DNA from: Vulcanimicrobium winogradskyi
GTDB lineage: Bacteria > Vulcanimicrobiota > Vulcanimicrobiia > Vulcanimicrobiales > Vulcanimicrobiaceae
DNA: 64,000 nt
Assembly: GCA_003134965.1 (NCBI GenBank)
Contig: PLDA01000007.1
Location: forward strand, 186,001 to 250,000
Direction: 5' to 3'
Shown here: positions 49,360 to 58,545 of the stretch, piece after piece
Layout: each line of letters opens with the position of its first letter
How positions within the stretch are numbered: the first letter of the stretch is position 1
Translations under genes and position numbers: made by a program
Notes under the pieces: model-generated
Told to the model about the DNA's origin: nothing
Database searches by the model: none
What the model saw: the letters and a program-made list of their open reading frames with translations, nothing else

Positions 49360-51015
49360 TCAGATATCGACGTTCATGAAATCGTCGAACTGCGAGACTT
49401 GATTCGGCTTGAAACCTCTTAGGTCGCTGTTGTGCGCGTAGATGTCTTCCAGGATGTCGAGCACTACGATCGGGGCGTCCTTCGCGATGCCTTCCTGGAT
49501 CAGGTCGGAATACTTCTGCCGCTTCGACTCGTCGTACTCGCCCTTGAACTTGTCCATCGCCTCGGAGACGCTGTGATCGCAGTACCGGGGATCGTTCTGC
49601 CCCTTCGGCGGGATCGAATCGCACGAATACAGGGTCGAGAGGTCGCCGATCGGGTCGCCGCCCCAATTGAAGACGATCAGATCCCACTTGCCGCCGTAAA
49701 CGATCCCGTTGTCGGCATACGGCGCGAACATCAGCTGCGCAGGATAGCGCCGGACGCTGATCGCGACGCCGATCTTCTTCCAGTTCGCGCGGATCAGCTC
49801 GATCTGCTGATCGGCGTCCGGCGTCCCGGTCGAGGTGGCGAAGTTCAGGTTGAGCGAGTGGCCGTTCTTCGCGCGGATCCCGTCCGGACCGGGCGCCCAG
49901 CCCGCTTCGTCGAGCAGTTTCCCGGCCGCGTCGAGATCGAACTTGGCGGTGGGCACGGCCTTGTCGAAGGTCGGATGCGCAGGCGAGATGGGGTCGTCCT
50001 GAACGATCCCGATCCCGTGGCGGATCTTCTGCTTGATCTCGTCACGGTCGATCGCCATCCGCAGCGCGCGGCGTACGCGCGGATCGTCGAGGCCGGGATG
50101 CTGGTTCTGGAAGTCGATGTGGCCGAAGTAGTAGCTCGGGTAGCGGTCGACCACCAGCCCCGGGATCGCCTTGGTGCGATCGTAGAACGCCGGCGGGACC
50201 GGTGTCCAAAGATCGATCTCGTGCGTCTGCAACTGCGTCAGCACCGTATTGCGGTCGGGGACGATCCTGAAGACGATCTTCTGCAGCTTCGGCAAGCCGC
50301 GAAAGTAGCTCGGGTTCGGCACGATCGTGACCGAGTCGCTGCGCTTCCAGCTCTGGTACTTGAACGGCCCGATCCCGACCGGAAGCGCATTGTAGGGCGC
50401 GTTGTTGATGTCCGGCAGCCCGCGGAGCAGGTGCTCCGGCAGGATACACGGGTTGGCCCCACCGGAGCTGAAGAACGTCGACACGTACGTCGCGTACGGC
50501 TTCTTCAGGTGATAGACGACCGTGTACTTGTCGGGTTCATCGATCTTTGCGATCAGGTCCCAGCCGTCGCGGCCGACCTCGTTGTTTTTCGGGTTCAGCA
50601 CGACCTTCGTCGAAAACACGACGTCGTCGGCGGTGAACGGCACGCCGTCCGACCACTTCGCGTCCTTCCGCAAGTGATACGTGATCGTGAGCCCGTCTTT
50701 GCTGATCCCGCCGTTCGCCTGCGTCGGAACTTCGGTCGCCAGTTCCGGAATCGCGCGGTTCTCGTGATCGAACTTGACCAGCCACGCCATCGTCAGCGAG
50801 GCCATGTAGCTGAGCACCGTCTGCTGCGTCAGGTGCGGGTTCAGCCCGACGATGTCTTCGGCGGTCGCGTAGCGCAGCACATGCGGAACGGTGTACGCGT
50901 TCCGGGCACCGTTCGGCCCGGGTGTCGCCGCCGCTGAGCCGACGGTGGCGACCTTCGTGCAGCCTGCCGTCAGCAGCGCGACGAGGGCGGTTGCAAGGAG
51001 TCTTTTCACGGGCAC
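49360..51015 (-). CDS. Family 5 solute-binding lipoprotein (copy 2)
   Basis: A 551-residue solute-binding protein with a lipoprotein signal (LLATALVALLTAGC, Cys near 19), so it should be anchored in a membrane. It has all SBP_bac_5 landmarks: GLNPHL, KWSDGVPFTADDVVFS, ANPCILPEHLL, NNAPYNALPVGIGPFKY and RRALRMAIDRDEIKQKI. The Cys pair SCDSIPPKGQN/YCDHS is kept. A GTG at 51009 with GAGG at five bases is a likely alternative start. The final FDDFMNVDI nearly matches copy 1, suggesting a recent duplication. It is closest to copies 1 and 3. Confidence 0.9.
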   Translation of the reverse strand: MPVKRLLATALVALLTAGCTKVATVGSAAATPGPNGARNAYTVPHVLRYATAEDIVGLNPHLTQQTVLSYMASLTMAWLVKFDHENRAIPELATEVPTQANGGISKDGLTITYHLRKDAKWSDGVPFTADDVVFSTKVVLNPKNNEVGRDGWDLIAKIDEPDKYTVVYHLKKPYATYVSTFFSSGGANPCILPEHLLRGLPDINNAPYNALPVGIGPFKYQSWKRSDSVTIVPNPSYFRGLPKLQKIVFRIVPDRNTVLTQLQTHEIDLWTPVPPAFYDRTKAIPGLVVDRYPSYYFGHIDFQNQHPGLDDPRVRRALRMAIDRDEIKQKIRHGIGIVQDDPISPAHPTFDKAVPTAKFDLDAAGKLLDEAGWAPGPDGIRAKNGHSLNLNFATSTGTPDADQQIELIRANWKKIGVAISVRRYPAQLMFAPYADNGIVYGGKWDLIVFNWGGDPIGDLSTLYSCDSIPPKGQNDPRYCDHSVSEAMDKFKGEYDESKRQKYSDLIQEGIAKDAPIVVLDILEDIYAHNSDLRGFKPNQVSQFDDFMNVDI

Positions 51016-51016
51016 C

Positions 51017-52636
51017 TCAGATGTCGGCCTCGACGAGGTCGTCGAATGCGGTCACTTGGTTGGGGTGGAAGTCGTGCAAGTCGTCGTTGAAGGCGTAGAC
51101 GTCCTCGCGCGCGTCGAGGACGATCGTCGGAACGTCGCGGACGAGCGCCTCCTGCATGACCCGCGACGCAGCGCGCTGCTCCGCAAGATCGTAGGTCGCG
51201 ATGAAACGCCGCATCGCCGCATCGACGGTCCGATTGCAGTAGCGCGGCACGTTCTGACCCTTCGGCGGTATGCGGTCGCAGGCATAGAGATTGGTGAGGT
51301 CGCCGTTGGGATTGGTGAACCAGGCGTACAGCGAGACGTCGTACTTCCCGGAGTAGAGTATCCCGCCGGTTTGGGCCGGCGCGAAGTAGAGCGGAGAGGG
51401 ATAATGCCGCACGTCGAAGTGGGCGCCGATCTCCGCCCACGACGGCCGCATGATCTCGAGGATCGCGTCGGTGTCCGGGAGTCCGACACCGATCGCGACG
51501 TTGAATTCGAGTCGCTCACCGTTCTTCGCGCGAACGCCGTCCGCGCCGCGCTTCCAGCCGGCAGCGTCGAGCAGCCGGTTCGCCGCGGCGATGTCGAACG
51601 GCACGCGCGGCAGGTCGACGTGGAACGGATGACCCGGCGCGAACGGCGTTTCCTGAAGGATCCCGACGCCGTGGCGGATCTTCTCGCGGATGATCGCGCG
51701 GTCGATCGCCAGGCGCAGCGCCTGCCGCACGACCGGATCGCGTAACGCGCCGTGCTCAAGGTTGAAGTCGACGTGGTTGAAACCGTACGACGCCTGCCGG
51801 ATCGTCGTGACGCCCGGCAAAGCACGCGCACGGTCGTAGAACGCGGCCGGCACGGCCCCCCACAGATCGATCTCGTGCGTCGTCAGCTGCGTCAGGGTCG
51901 TGTTGCGGTCGGGAATGATCTTGAAGATCACGCGCTGCAGCTTGGGCTTGCGCCCGAAGTAGAGCGGATCGGGTACCATCTCGACGCTGTCGGCGCGCTT
52001 CCACGACGCGTACTTGAACGGCCCGATCCCGACCGGCAGCGCATTGTAGGGTGCATCGTTGATGTTCGGCAGCTTGTCCAGCACGTGCTTCGGTAGGACG
52101 CACGGGTTCGCGCCGCCCGAGCTGAAGAAGTTGACGTAGAAGCCGCTGTACGGCCGCAGCATCCGGAAGACGACCGTGTACGGATCGGGCGTGTCGACGC
52201 GGTCGATCTGGTCGAAACCGAGATGCGTCCCCTCGTTGTTGGCCGGATTTCGCACGACGTCGACCGAGAAGCGGACATCGTCGGCAGTGAACGGCACACC
52301 GTCGGACCACTTCGCGTCGCGCCGCAGGTGGTACGTGATCGTCTTGCCGTCGGGGGAGATCCCCCCGTTCGTCTTTGACGGTACCGCGGTCGCAAGCTCG
52401 GGGACGGGGTGGTTGCGCTTGTCGTAGCGCAGCAGCCACGCCATCGTCATCTGACTCATGAACGACACCGTCAGCTGCTGGACGAGGTGCGGGTTGAGCC
52501 CGACGATGTCCTCGCCGGTTGCGTAGCGCAGAACGTGCGGGGTCGTGTACGGATGCCGGGTGCCCTGCGCGCCCGACGTCCCGGGGACGATCGCAGCGCA
52601 CGCCGCGAGCACGAGCGCGAAGGCGCGGCGCCTCAG
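51017..52636 (-). CDS. Family 5 solute-binding protein (copy 3)
   Basis: A 539-residue exported solute-binding protein. The N-terminus has three Arg, a hydrophobic core and LAAC, so it could be a lipoprotein or Sec-secreted. It keeps GLNPHL, KWSDGVPFTADDVRFS, ANPCVLPKHVL, DAPYNALPVGIGPFKY and ALRLAIDRA, and the Cys pair ACDRIPPKGQN/YCNRT. The CTG at 52636 overlaps the copy 4 stop as CTGA and gives a normal signal peptide; a GTG five codons upstream (52648) is the alternative. It overlaps copy 4 upstream and ends just before copy 2. Confidence 0.87.
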   Translation of the reverse strand: MRRRAFALVLAACAAIVPGTSGAQGTRHPYTTPHVLRYATGEDIVGLNPHLVQQLTVSFMSQMTMAWLLRYDKRNHPVPELATAVPSKTNGGISPDGKTITYHLRRDAKWSDGVPFTADDVRFSVDVVRNPANNEGTHLGFDQIDRVDTPDPYTVVFRMLRPYSGFYVNFFSSGGANPCVLPKHVLDKLPNINDAPYNALPVGIGPFKYASWKRADSVEMVPDPLYFGRKPKLQRVIFKIIPDRNTTLTQLTTHEIDLWGAVPAAFYDRARALPGVTTIRQASYGFNHVDFNLEHGALRDPVVRQALRLAIDRAIIREKIRHGVGILQETPFAPGHPFHVDLPRVPFDIAAANRLLDAAGWKRGADGVRAKNGERLEFNVAIGVGLPDTDAILEIMRPSWAEIGAHFDVRHYPSPLYFAPAQTGGILYSGKYDVSLYAWFTNPNGDLTNLYACDRIPPKGQNVPRYCNRTVDAAMRRFIATYDLAEQRAASRVMQEALVRDVPTIVLDAREDVYAFNDDLHDFHPNQVTAFDDLVEADI

Positions 52637-54303
52637 TAGTGGAGCTGCCACGTGTTCCAGAACGGCGTCGTGATCACCGGGGTCGGCGTGAAACCTTTGA
52701 GCGCCGAGTTGTAGACCTCGAGGTCCTTGCGGAACCACAATATGATCGAAGGATCGTCCTTCGCGAACTCTTCTTGCACGATCTTGTAGAGTTCGATGCG
52801 CTTCTTTTGATCGACCGTTCCGTTCGCGTCGTCCATCGCTTTCGTCGCCACTGGGTTGTCCCAAAACAGCGCGTTCTGGCCTTTGGGCGCCAAGTAGTGA
52901 CCGGAGTAGATGGCGCCCTGATCGATGTCCGCGGCGGCGACCCAGGCGAACAGCGCGGTATCGTATTTGCCGCCTTGGAGAGTGCCGTTCGCGGTATTGT
53001 CGAAGAAGAGTGAGCTCGGGTAGTTCTTCACGATCGCGTTCGCGCCGACGTCATGCCAATACGTCTGAACCTGCTGCTCGTTCGCGAGCCCGGCGATCGA
53101 CTCGGTCTGCGTCGAGAGCTGAAACTCGAGCCGCTGCCCGTTCTTCACGCGGATCCCGTCGCGTCCGGGGATCCAGCCTGCCTCGTCGAGCAGCGCCTTC
53201 GCTTTCGCGACGTCATACGGATACTTTATGATCGCGGGATCCTGAGCGTCCGGGAAGAGCGAGGGATCGAGCATCGTGTCGCTCAGCTCGCCCAAACCGT
53301 GCCGCACCTTCTCAAGCATCGACGCGCGGTCGATCGCATAGGTCAGCGCGCGCCGGACCCGCACGTCCTGGAACATCGGGCGCTTCAAGTTGAAGTCGAG
53401 ATGGTCGAAAGTGTAGATGACGGGCGTGATCACCGTGTTTCCCGGCGAGCTCTTCACGCGGCCGTACGACGACGCGGCGAGGTTCCAGCCCAGGTCGAGC
53501 TCGTGCGTCTGCAGCTGCGTGGCCAGCGTATTCTGATCCGGAATGATCTTGTAGACGACTTCGCGGATCGCCGGCTTCCCGCCGAAATAGGCCGGGAACG
53601 CCTCGAGGCGAACCTGGCTCCCGCGGTCCCACGAGACGAACTTGTACGGGCCGCTCCCGACCGGAGCCGAGTTGTAGGGCGCCGTGTTCATGCTGCCCTT
53701 GTCGTCGTTGACCTTGGCGAGCAGATGCTCGGGCATGATCGGGCCGTTTCCGTTCAGGCTCCACAGTTGCTGCAGAAACGGGGCGTAGATCTGCTTCATG
53801 TGGACGACGGCGACGTAGGGATCGCTGCAGTCGACGTCCTTGATCTTGTTCCAGCCGTCGGTCGTGATGACGGTGTTCTTGGGGTTCATCATCACTTGCC
53901 AGGTGAAGCGCAGGTCGCGGCACGTCAGATCCGCACCGTCGTGCCACTTGATGTCGTGGCGCAGCTTGTACTTGATCGTCAGGCCGTCTTTGCTGACGTC
54001 GCCGTTCTCGACCGTCGGTATCTCGCTCACCGCATCGGGGACCGGATGCGCCTTGTCGTCGTACCGGACCGTGTACGAGAAGATGAACGCGGAGAGCTCC
54101 AGCACCGGCGACGCCGAGGCGAACGCCGGGTTGAGGTTGCGCGGATCCGACGCGGTCGACATCACGAGCCGGTTCGGATGAGGCCCGGACTGCCCGTTGT
54201 TGGCGCCGGCGCCGCCCGACGAGGCGACGGTGTCGCCGACCTTGGTGCATGCGCAGAGCGCGAGCGCGAGAGCGGCGCTCGCTGCGAGAAAGCGACGAAT
54301 CAT
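52633..54303 (-). CDS. Family 5 solute-binding lipoprotein (copy 4, divergent)
   Basis: A 556-residue solute-binding protein with a lipoprotein-like signal (ALALALCAC, Cys near 19). Landmarks are present but altered: RNLNPAF, KWHDGADLTCRDLRFT, NGPIMPEHLL, NTAPYNSAPVGSGPYKF and ALTYAIDRA. The C-terminal Cys pair of the other three is missing (IYSGHYLAPKGQN, FWDNP); instead two Cys lie at about residues 130 and 155. This suggests a different ligand. It is the first of the four SBP genes, and its ATG overlaps the siroheme-decarboxylase-like gene stop. Confidence 0.9.
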   Translation of the reverse strand: MIRRFLAASAALALALCACTKVGDTVASSGGAGANNGQSGPHPNRLVMSTASDPRNLNPAFASASPVLELSAFIFSYTVRYDDKAHPVPDAVSEIPTVENGDVSKDGLTIKYKLRHDIKWHDGADLTCRDLRFTWQVMMNPKNTVITTDGWNKIKDVDCSDPYVAVVHMKQIYAPFLQQLWSLNGNGPIMPEHLLAKVNDDKGSMNTAPYNSAPVGSGPYKFVSWDRGSQVRLEAFPAYFGGKPAIREVVYKIIPDQNTLATQLQTHELDLGWNLAASSYGRVKSSPGNTVITPVIYTFDHLDFNLKRPMFQDVRVRRALTYAIDRASMLEKVRHGLGELSDTMLDPSLFPDAQDPAIIKYPYDVAKAKALLDEAGWIPGRDGIRVKNGQRLEFQLSTQTESIAGLANEQQVQTYWHDVGANAIVKNYPSSLFFDNTANGTLQGGKYDTALFAWVAAADIDQGAIYSGHYLAPKGQNALFWDNPVATKAMDDANGTVDQKKRIELYKIVQEEFAKDDPSIILWFRKDLEVYNSALKGFTPTPVITTPFWNTWQLHY

Positions 54304-55448
54304 GAACGCATCGCCTCCGGATCGAGCTGGTGCGCCGCGCAGAACTCCGTGTACGCGGCGGGTGCGATCTCCGACGGCTTGATCTCGCTGCGGCCGCCCC
54401 AGAACACGTTCGTGTAGTCGAACCCGATCCCGGCTGCGCGCAGATGCTCGTCGATCGCGGCCTTGTGGGCGAGCAGCGTCTCCTTCTCGGTACCGTGCGC
54501 AACGCCCATGATGTTGACGCCGCGGAACTCGGGACCGCCTTCACGCCAGTACGCGTGGGTCATGATGTAGTGCCGCCCGAGCTCGCGACCCGCGTCGATC
54601 TCGCGTCCCGCCGGGACCTTCCAATGGAACAGCGCGTTGTAGCGCGTGACGCTCTTGCCGCCGGAACCGGCACTCGCCTTGACGTGCTCGAGGAACGTCG
54701 AGAAACGGCCGATGACGCCTTTCGCGCTCAGCGCGCCGCCGATCCGCGCGAACTCCTCGAGCGAGACGCCGGCTTCTCGCGCGCGCCCTGCCCACACGTC
54801 GCGCACGATCTCGCCAGCGGCGAGTTCGCGCTTGATCGCCGTGAGCACGCGCCACTCCAGCGCATCGAGATCGACGATCAGGGTATCCTGCACCTCGGCC
54901 AGCACCTCGGCGCGTGCGCCCGGTTCGATACCTCGCCGCCGAACGTGCCCCACGCCGAGCGCGAACAGCGCCCTGGCCGGCATCAGCCGGTACGCACCGG
55001 CGCCGATCGTGCGCGCGAGAAACGCCGCGTGCTTGTCGATCGAGAATCCCTGCGGCACCTTGAGCGTCGTCCACAGCCGATAGTTGGAGCCCGGCGTCGC
55101 GGCATCGGTCGTCCGGAGCACGACGTGCCCCGAGAACGGATCCTCGCGGAACAGCCACTCGAACGCGTCGTTCAGCTGCTCGGGCGGTACCTGCCACGCG
55201 CACAGCGCTCCGGCGGCGAGGTTCGTCGCCATCAGCGTTTGGCGCACGCGACGGATCGTCCCCGAGCGCACCATCGCGACAATTCGCTCCAGAACCGTCG
55301 CGACGTCGATGCCGCTCCGCTCGGCGATCTCGCCGAAAGGATCGAGCTGGAAGCCCTGCAGACGATCCTCGCTCACCGCGAGGATCGCCGCGTTGGTGGG
55401 ATCGTCGATCCAGACCGGGGCCGTGGAGGTCATCGCCGGGGACTTCAC
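54300..55448 (-). CDS. Two-domain Lrp/AsnC-like protein, siroheme-decarboxylase-like (AhbA/AhbB type)
   Basis: A 382-residue protein made of two similar halves, each with a winged-helix start and an AsnC-like alpha/beta domain (EWLFREDPFSGHVVLRTT in the first; TRYNALFHWKV and FRGVNIMGVAHGT in the second). AhbA and AhbB, which form siroheme decarboxylase in the alternative heme pathway, have this composition as two separate chains; here both would be fused. No other heme genes are in the window, so a regulatory role is possible. The GTG overlaps tolC and the stop overlaps SBP copy 4. Confidence 0.6.
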   Translation of the reverse strand: MKSPAMTSTAPVWIDDPTNAAILAVSEDRLQGFQLDPFGEIAERSGIDVATVLERIVAMVRSGTIRRVRQTLMATNLAAGALCAWQVPPEQLNDAFEWLFREDPFSGHVVLRTTDAATPGSNYRLWTTLKVPQGFSIDKHAAFLARTIGAGAYRLMPARALFALGVGHVRRRGIEPGARAEVLAEVQDTLIVDLDALEWRVLTAIKRELAAGEIVRDVWAGRAREAGVSLEEFARIGGALSAKGVIGRFSTFLEHVKASAGSGGKSVTRYNALFHWKVPAGREIDAGRELGRHYIMTHAYWREGGPEFRGVNIMGVAHGTEKETLLAHKAAIDEHLRAAGIGFDYTNVFWGGRSEIKPSEIAPAAYTEFCAAHQLDPEAMRS

Positions 55449-57052
55449 CCGGCGGCGTTCACGCCCTCCGCGAACAAGAGCGCCTGCTCCGCCTGCCGGA
55501 CGGTGTACACCGCCGTGACCTCGTCGGTCAGCGCCTGGGTGATCCCGACCTGCGCGTTGAGCAGCAGCGGCAGGGTCGTCACGCCGGCCCGGTACTGGGC
55601 CTGCGTCGACTGCAGCACCTGCTGCGCTTTGCTGAGCTCGGCGTTGGTCTGGTCGAGCGCCGCGTACGCCGCGACCAGATTGACCAGTGCCTGTCGCACG
55701 TTCAGCTGAATCCCTTGCTGCGCGATCTGCAACTGCGCGACCCCATTGTCGAGCTGCCCCTGCGCCTGCGCCGTCTGCGCCCGCGTGACGCCGCGGTCGT
55801 AGATCGGAATCGAGAGCGCGACACCGATCGAGCCGGCGTTCCGGAACGTCCCGCCGCCGGGATCCGTCGACGAGGTCCCGTAGCTCCCGGTCCCGCTGAG
55901 GTTCGGGAAGCTGCCGAGTTTGGCGGCGCGCAGGTTCTCCCTGAGCGAGATGATGTTCTGCTGCTGCGCCGTCAGGTCGGGACGCAGCGCTATCGCGCGC
56001 GTCACGGCTTGGTCGTACGACGGTGTCGGGAACGCCGGGTTGACCGCCAGCGTACCGGTCGTCGCGTTGAGCGGGCCGATGTCGTCCTTCGGCTGCACGG
56101 CGATATCGGCGTCGAGCCCCAGCGTGTTTGCGAAGGTCGCGAGCGCGATCTGTTCCGCCGCTTGCGCGTGCACGACCGCGACACGCGCCTGGGCGGTCGG
56201 GAGCTGCGCCGTCGCGAGATCGGAGCGTGCGGTGGTGCCGGCGCGAATCTGCGCGCTGACCAAGTTCTCCTGAACCTGGTCGAGCACCACCGTCGTCAGA
56301 TCGACCTGCGTCAGCCGCTGCGCGGAGAGCGTGTTGTAGAAGGCCGTCGCGACGTTGAACGCGACCGTCTGCAGTTGCCGCTGGTAGGTCGCGATCGACG
56401 CCGACTGCGTCGCGCGTGCGCCGCGAATCTGCGCCGCGACCCGCCCGCCGTCAAAGATCAGCTGCTGAACCTGCACCGAGAGGCTGTTACTCGTCGTGTT
56501 CGGGTTCAGCGTCGTCGTCGTACCGGTGCCGGTCCCGGTGGTCGTGCTGTTGTTCGACCCTCCCGGCTGGCGGTGCGAGCGCGTGGTCGACACGTCGCCG
56601 GTGACGGACGGGAAGAGCGCGCTCTGCGCCAGCCCGACCGGCGCGCTCGCGATCTCGACGCTTGCGCGCGCCGCCGCGAGCAGCGGCGAGCGCGCGTACG
56701 CGATGAGCGTCGCTTGCTGCAGCGTGATGACTTGCGGGACGCCGGCCGCGGCACGCACCTGCGTGACCGGGGCCGGAGTTCCGTACGCCGGAAACGGCAG
56801 CGGCGAGCGCTGGTCGGCCGGCTCGAGGGTCGGGATCGTGTTCGCGTTGATCGCCCCCGGGCCGCCGGAGGGGGCCTGGGTCGACGCCGGCGACGCGCCC
56901 GGTTGCGGCGCGGCCGCCGGTTTGACGGTTGGGACGGGTGCCGGGGTTGCCGCCGGCGTCGGAGCCTGCGCAAACGCAGGGGACGCGGCGAGAGCGAGCG
57001 CCGCCAGCGCGACGCCGGCGAGCGCGCGCGCGGTCGCGATCGGACCCGTCAT
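55445..57052 (-). CDS. TolC family outer-membrane efflux protein
   Basis: A 535-residue outer-membrane channel. After the signal peptide (about 1-28, ending PAFAQA) there is a Pro/Ala-rich stretch to about 100, then two TolC-like repeats with long helical segments: LLAAARASVEIA, GARATQSASIATYQRQLQTVAFNVATAFY, SLRENLRAAK and VNLVAAYAALDQTNAELSKAQQVL. A trimer would span outer membrane and periplasm. It forms an export route with the adaptor gene upstream, whose stop it overlaps by ATGA. The N-terminal extension of about 70 residues is unusual for TolC. Confidence 0.92.
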   Translation of the reverse strand: MTGPIATARALAGVALAALALAASPAFAQAPTPAATPAPVPTVKPAAAPQPGASPASTQAPSGGPGAINANTIPTLEPADQRSPLPFPAYGTPAPVTQVRAAAGVPQVITLQQATLIAYARSPLLAAARASVEIASAPVGLAQSALFPSVTGDVSTTRSHRQPGGSNNSTTTGTGTGTTTTLNPNTTSNSLSVQVQQLIFDGGRVAAQIRGARATQSASIATYQRQLQTVAFNVATAFYNTLSAQRLTQVDLTTVVLDQVQENLVSAQIRAGTTARSDLATAQLPTAQARVAVVHAQAAEQIALATFANTLGLDADIAVQPKDDIGPLNATTGTLAVNPAFPTPSYDQAVTRAIALRPDLTAQQQNIISLRENLRAAKLGSFPNLSGTGSYGTSSTDPGGGTFRNAGSIGVALSIPIYDRGVTRAQTAQAQGQLDNGVAQLQIAQQGIQLNVRQALVNLVAAYAALDQTNAELSKAQQVLQSTQAQYRAGVTTLPLLLNAQVGITQALTDEVTAVYTVRQAEQALLFAEGVNAAG

Positions 57053-58545
57053 TGCGGCCCGCGCCGTCCGCCGGCCGCCGGTGCGAACGCCACCGGGCTC
57101 TTGTCCTGGAGGGCGTCGGGCCGGGTCGTGATCACCGTGGTCCCCGGCTGGATCTGCGCGCTGCGAATCTCGGTGAGCGTGTCGGTTTGAAGCCCGATCT
57201 GGACCGGCACCTGTTTTGCTTGCATCACCGTCATCGGCGGCCCCGCGGGCCCGCCCGGCCCGCCCGCAGCTCCGGCGCCGCCGCGCCGGCCGCCGCCCGC
57301 TTTCGCGACGCCGTTTCCTCCGCTTGCTTGGGGCGCCGCGGCGGGAGGACCGCCCGGTCCGGGCGACGGCGACGGAAGGGCCGCGACCGTGTAGACGTTC
57401 GCGCCGCTCTCGGTCTGGAAGACGGCGGTGCGTGGAACCACGACCGCGTTCGGATGGAACTCCTTGCGGACGCTGACGCTTACCAGCATCCCGCCTCGCA
57501 GGCGGTCGTTGGGATTCGGGACGCGCACGCGCGCCCGATACGAGAGCGTGCCCGCGGTCGGTGTCGCGTTGACGTCCATCACCGCGGCCTTGTACGTCGC
57601 GTTGGCGAGACTCGAGGTGGTGAACGTGACCGGCGTTCCGGTGTGCACGTAGGTGAGATCGTCGTCGGGGACGTTCACGTTCACGTAGACCGTGTCGATC
57701 TGCGAGACGCGCACGACGGGCTGGTTTGGGCTCGCGAACGCGCCGGGATCGAGCAGCCGCTGCGTGACGACGCCGTTGAACGGCGCGGTGATGCTGGTCT
57801 GTGCGATCTCCGTTTCGAGCAGGCGTGCCTGCGCCTGCGCCGCTGCGAGCTGCCCGCGGTTCACCGCGATCTGCTGGCCCTGGATCGGCATCATGTTCGC
57901 GCCCTGCGTCTGCGCGTAGTGCAGCGCGGTAACCGCCTGGCGTTCGCTCTCACGAGCGTTGTTCAGACCCTGCTGGGCTTGCACGTACTGCGCGCGCGCC
58001 TGTTCGTATTGCGTCTGGGCGACGTAGCCTTGTGCGAGGAGCTGCTTGTCCGCGTTGTACGTCGAAAGCGCGCTGTCATACCCGGCTTGCGCGATCTGCA
58101 CGCCGTTGCGGGCCGCGGCAAGCTGCTGCTGCGCCGTGACGACGGTGTTCGACGCCTGTGCCACGGTGACGGGGGCCTGAAGCGTCGCCGAACCGAGCTG
58201 GGCGGATTGCTGCTGCACGATCGCCTGCTGCTGCACGAGCGAGGCGCGCAGCGTCGAGTCGTCGAGCTTGGCCACGATCTGGCCGCTTCGGACGTGCTGG
58301 CCCTCGGTGACGTAGACCGCCGCGACGTTGCCGGACTGCTGCGAGCTGAGCGTCGACTCCTGAATCGGCGCGATCTGCCCGTCGAGCGTGACGAACGTCG
58401 CGATGTTCTGTCGCTGCGCCTGCGCGACGTCGACGACGAGCGGCGTGCGAGCGCCGCCGGCGGCGGCGCCTCCCCCCTTACCGCACGCGGTCGCCGCCAA
58501 GGCGACGATCGCCGCGGCCAGCAACGTGCGCTGACTCGGTCTCAT
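57049..58545 (-). CDS. RND/HlyD-type periplasmic adaptor lipoprotein
   Basis: A 498-residue membrane-fusion protein. The lipoprotein signal ends LAATACGKGG (Cys near 21). Biotinyl-lipoyl-like halves flank a long Gln/Ala-rich coiled coil (about 90-210), followed by the beta-barrel domain (TSITAPFNGVVTQRLLDPGAF) and membrane-proximal domain. A low-complexity Gly/Ala/Pro insert at about 410-450 is unusual. Adaptors link an inner-membrane pump to TolC, but no pump gene is in the operon. A strong AAGGAG lies five bases before the ATG; this is the first gene of the seven-gene operon. Confidence 0.92.
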   Translation of the reverse strand: MRPSQRTLLAAAIVALAATACGKGGGAAAGGARTPLVVDVAQAQRQNIATFVTLDGQIAPIQESTLSSQQSGNVAAVYVTEGQHVRSGQIVAKLDDSTLRASLVQQQAIVQQQSAQLGSATLQAPVTVAQASNTVVTAQQQLAAARNGVQIAQAGYDSALSTYNADKQLLAQGYVAQTQYEQARAQYVQAQQGLNNARESERQAVTALHYAQTQGANMMPIQGQQIAVNRGQLAAAQAQARLLETEIAQTSITAPFNGVVTQRLLDPGAFASPNQPVVRVSQIDTVYVNVNVPDDDLTYVHTGTPVTFTTSSLANATYKAAVMDVNATPTAGTLSYRARVRVPNPNDRLRGGMLVSVSVRKEFHPNAVVVPRTAVFQTESGANVYTVAALPSPSPGPGGPPAAAPQASGGNGVAKAGGGRRGGAGAAGGPGGPAGPPMTVMQAKQVPVQIGLQTDTLTEIRSAQIQPGTTVITTRPDALQDKSPVAFAPAAGGRRGPQ

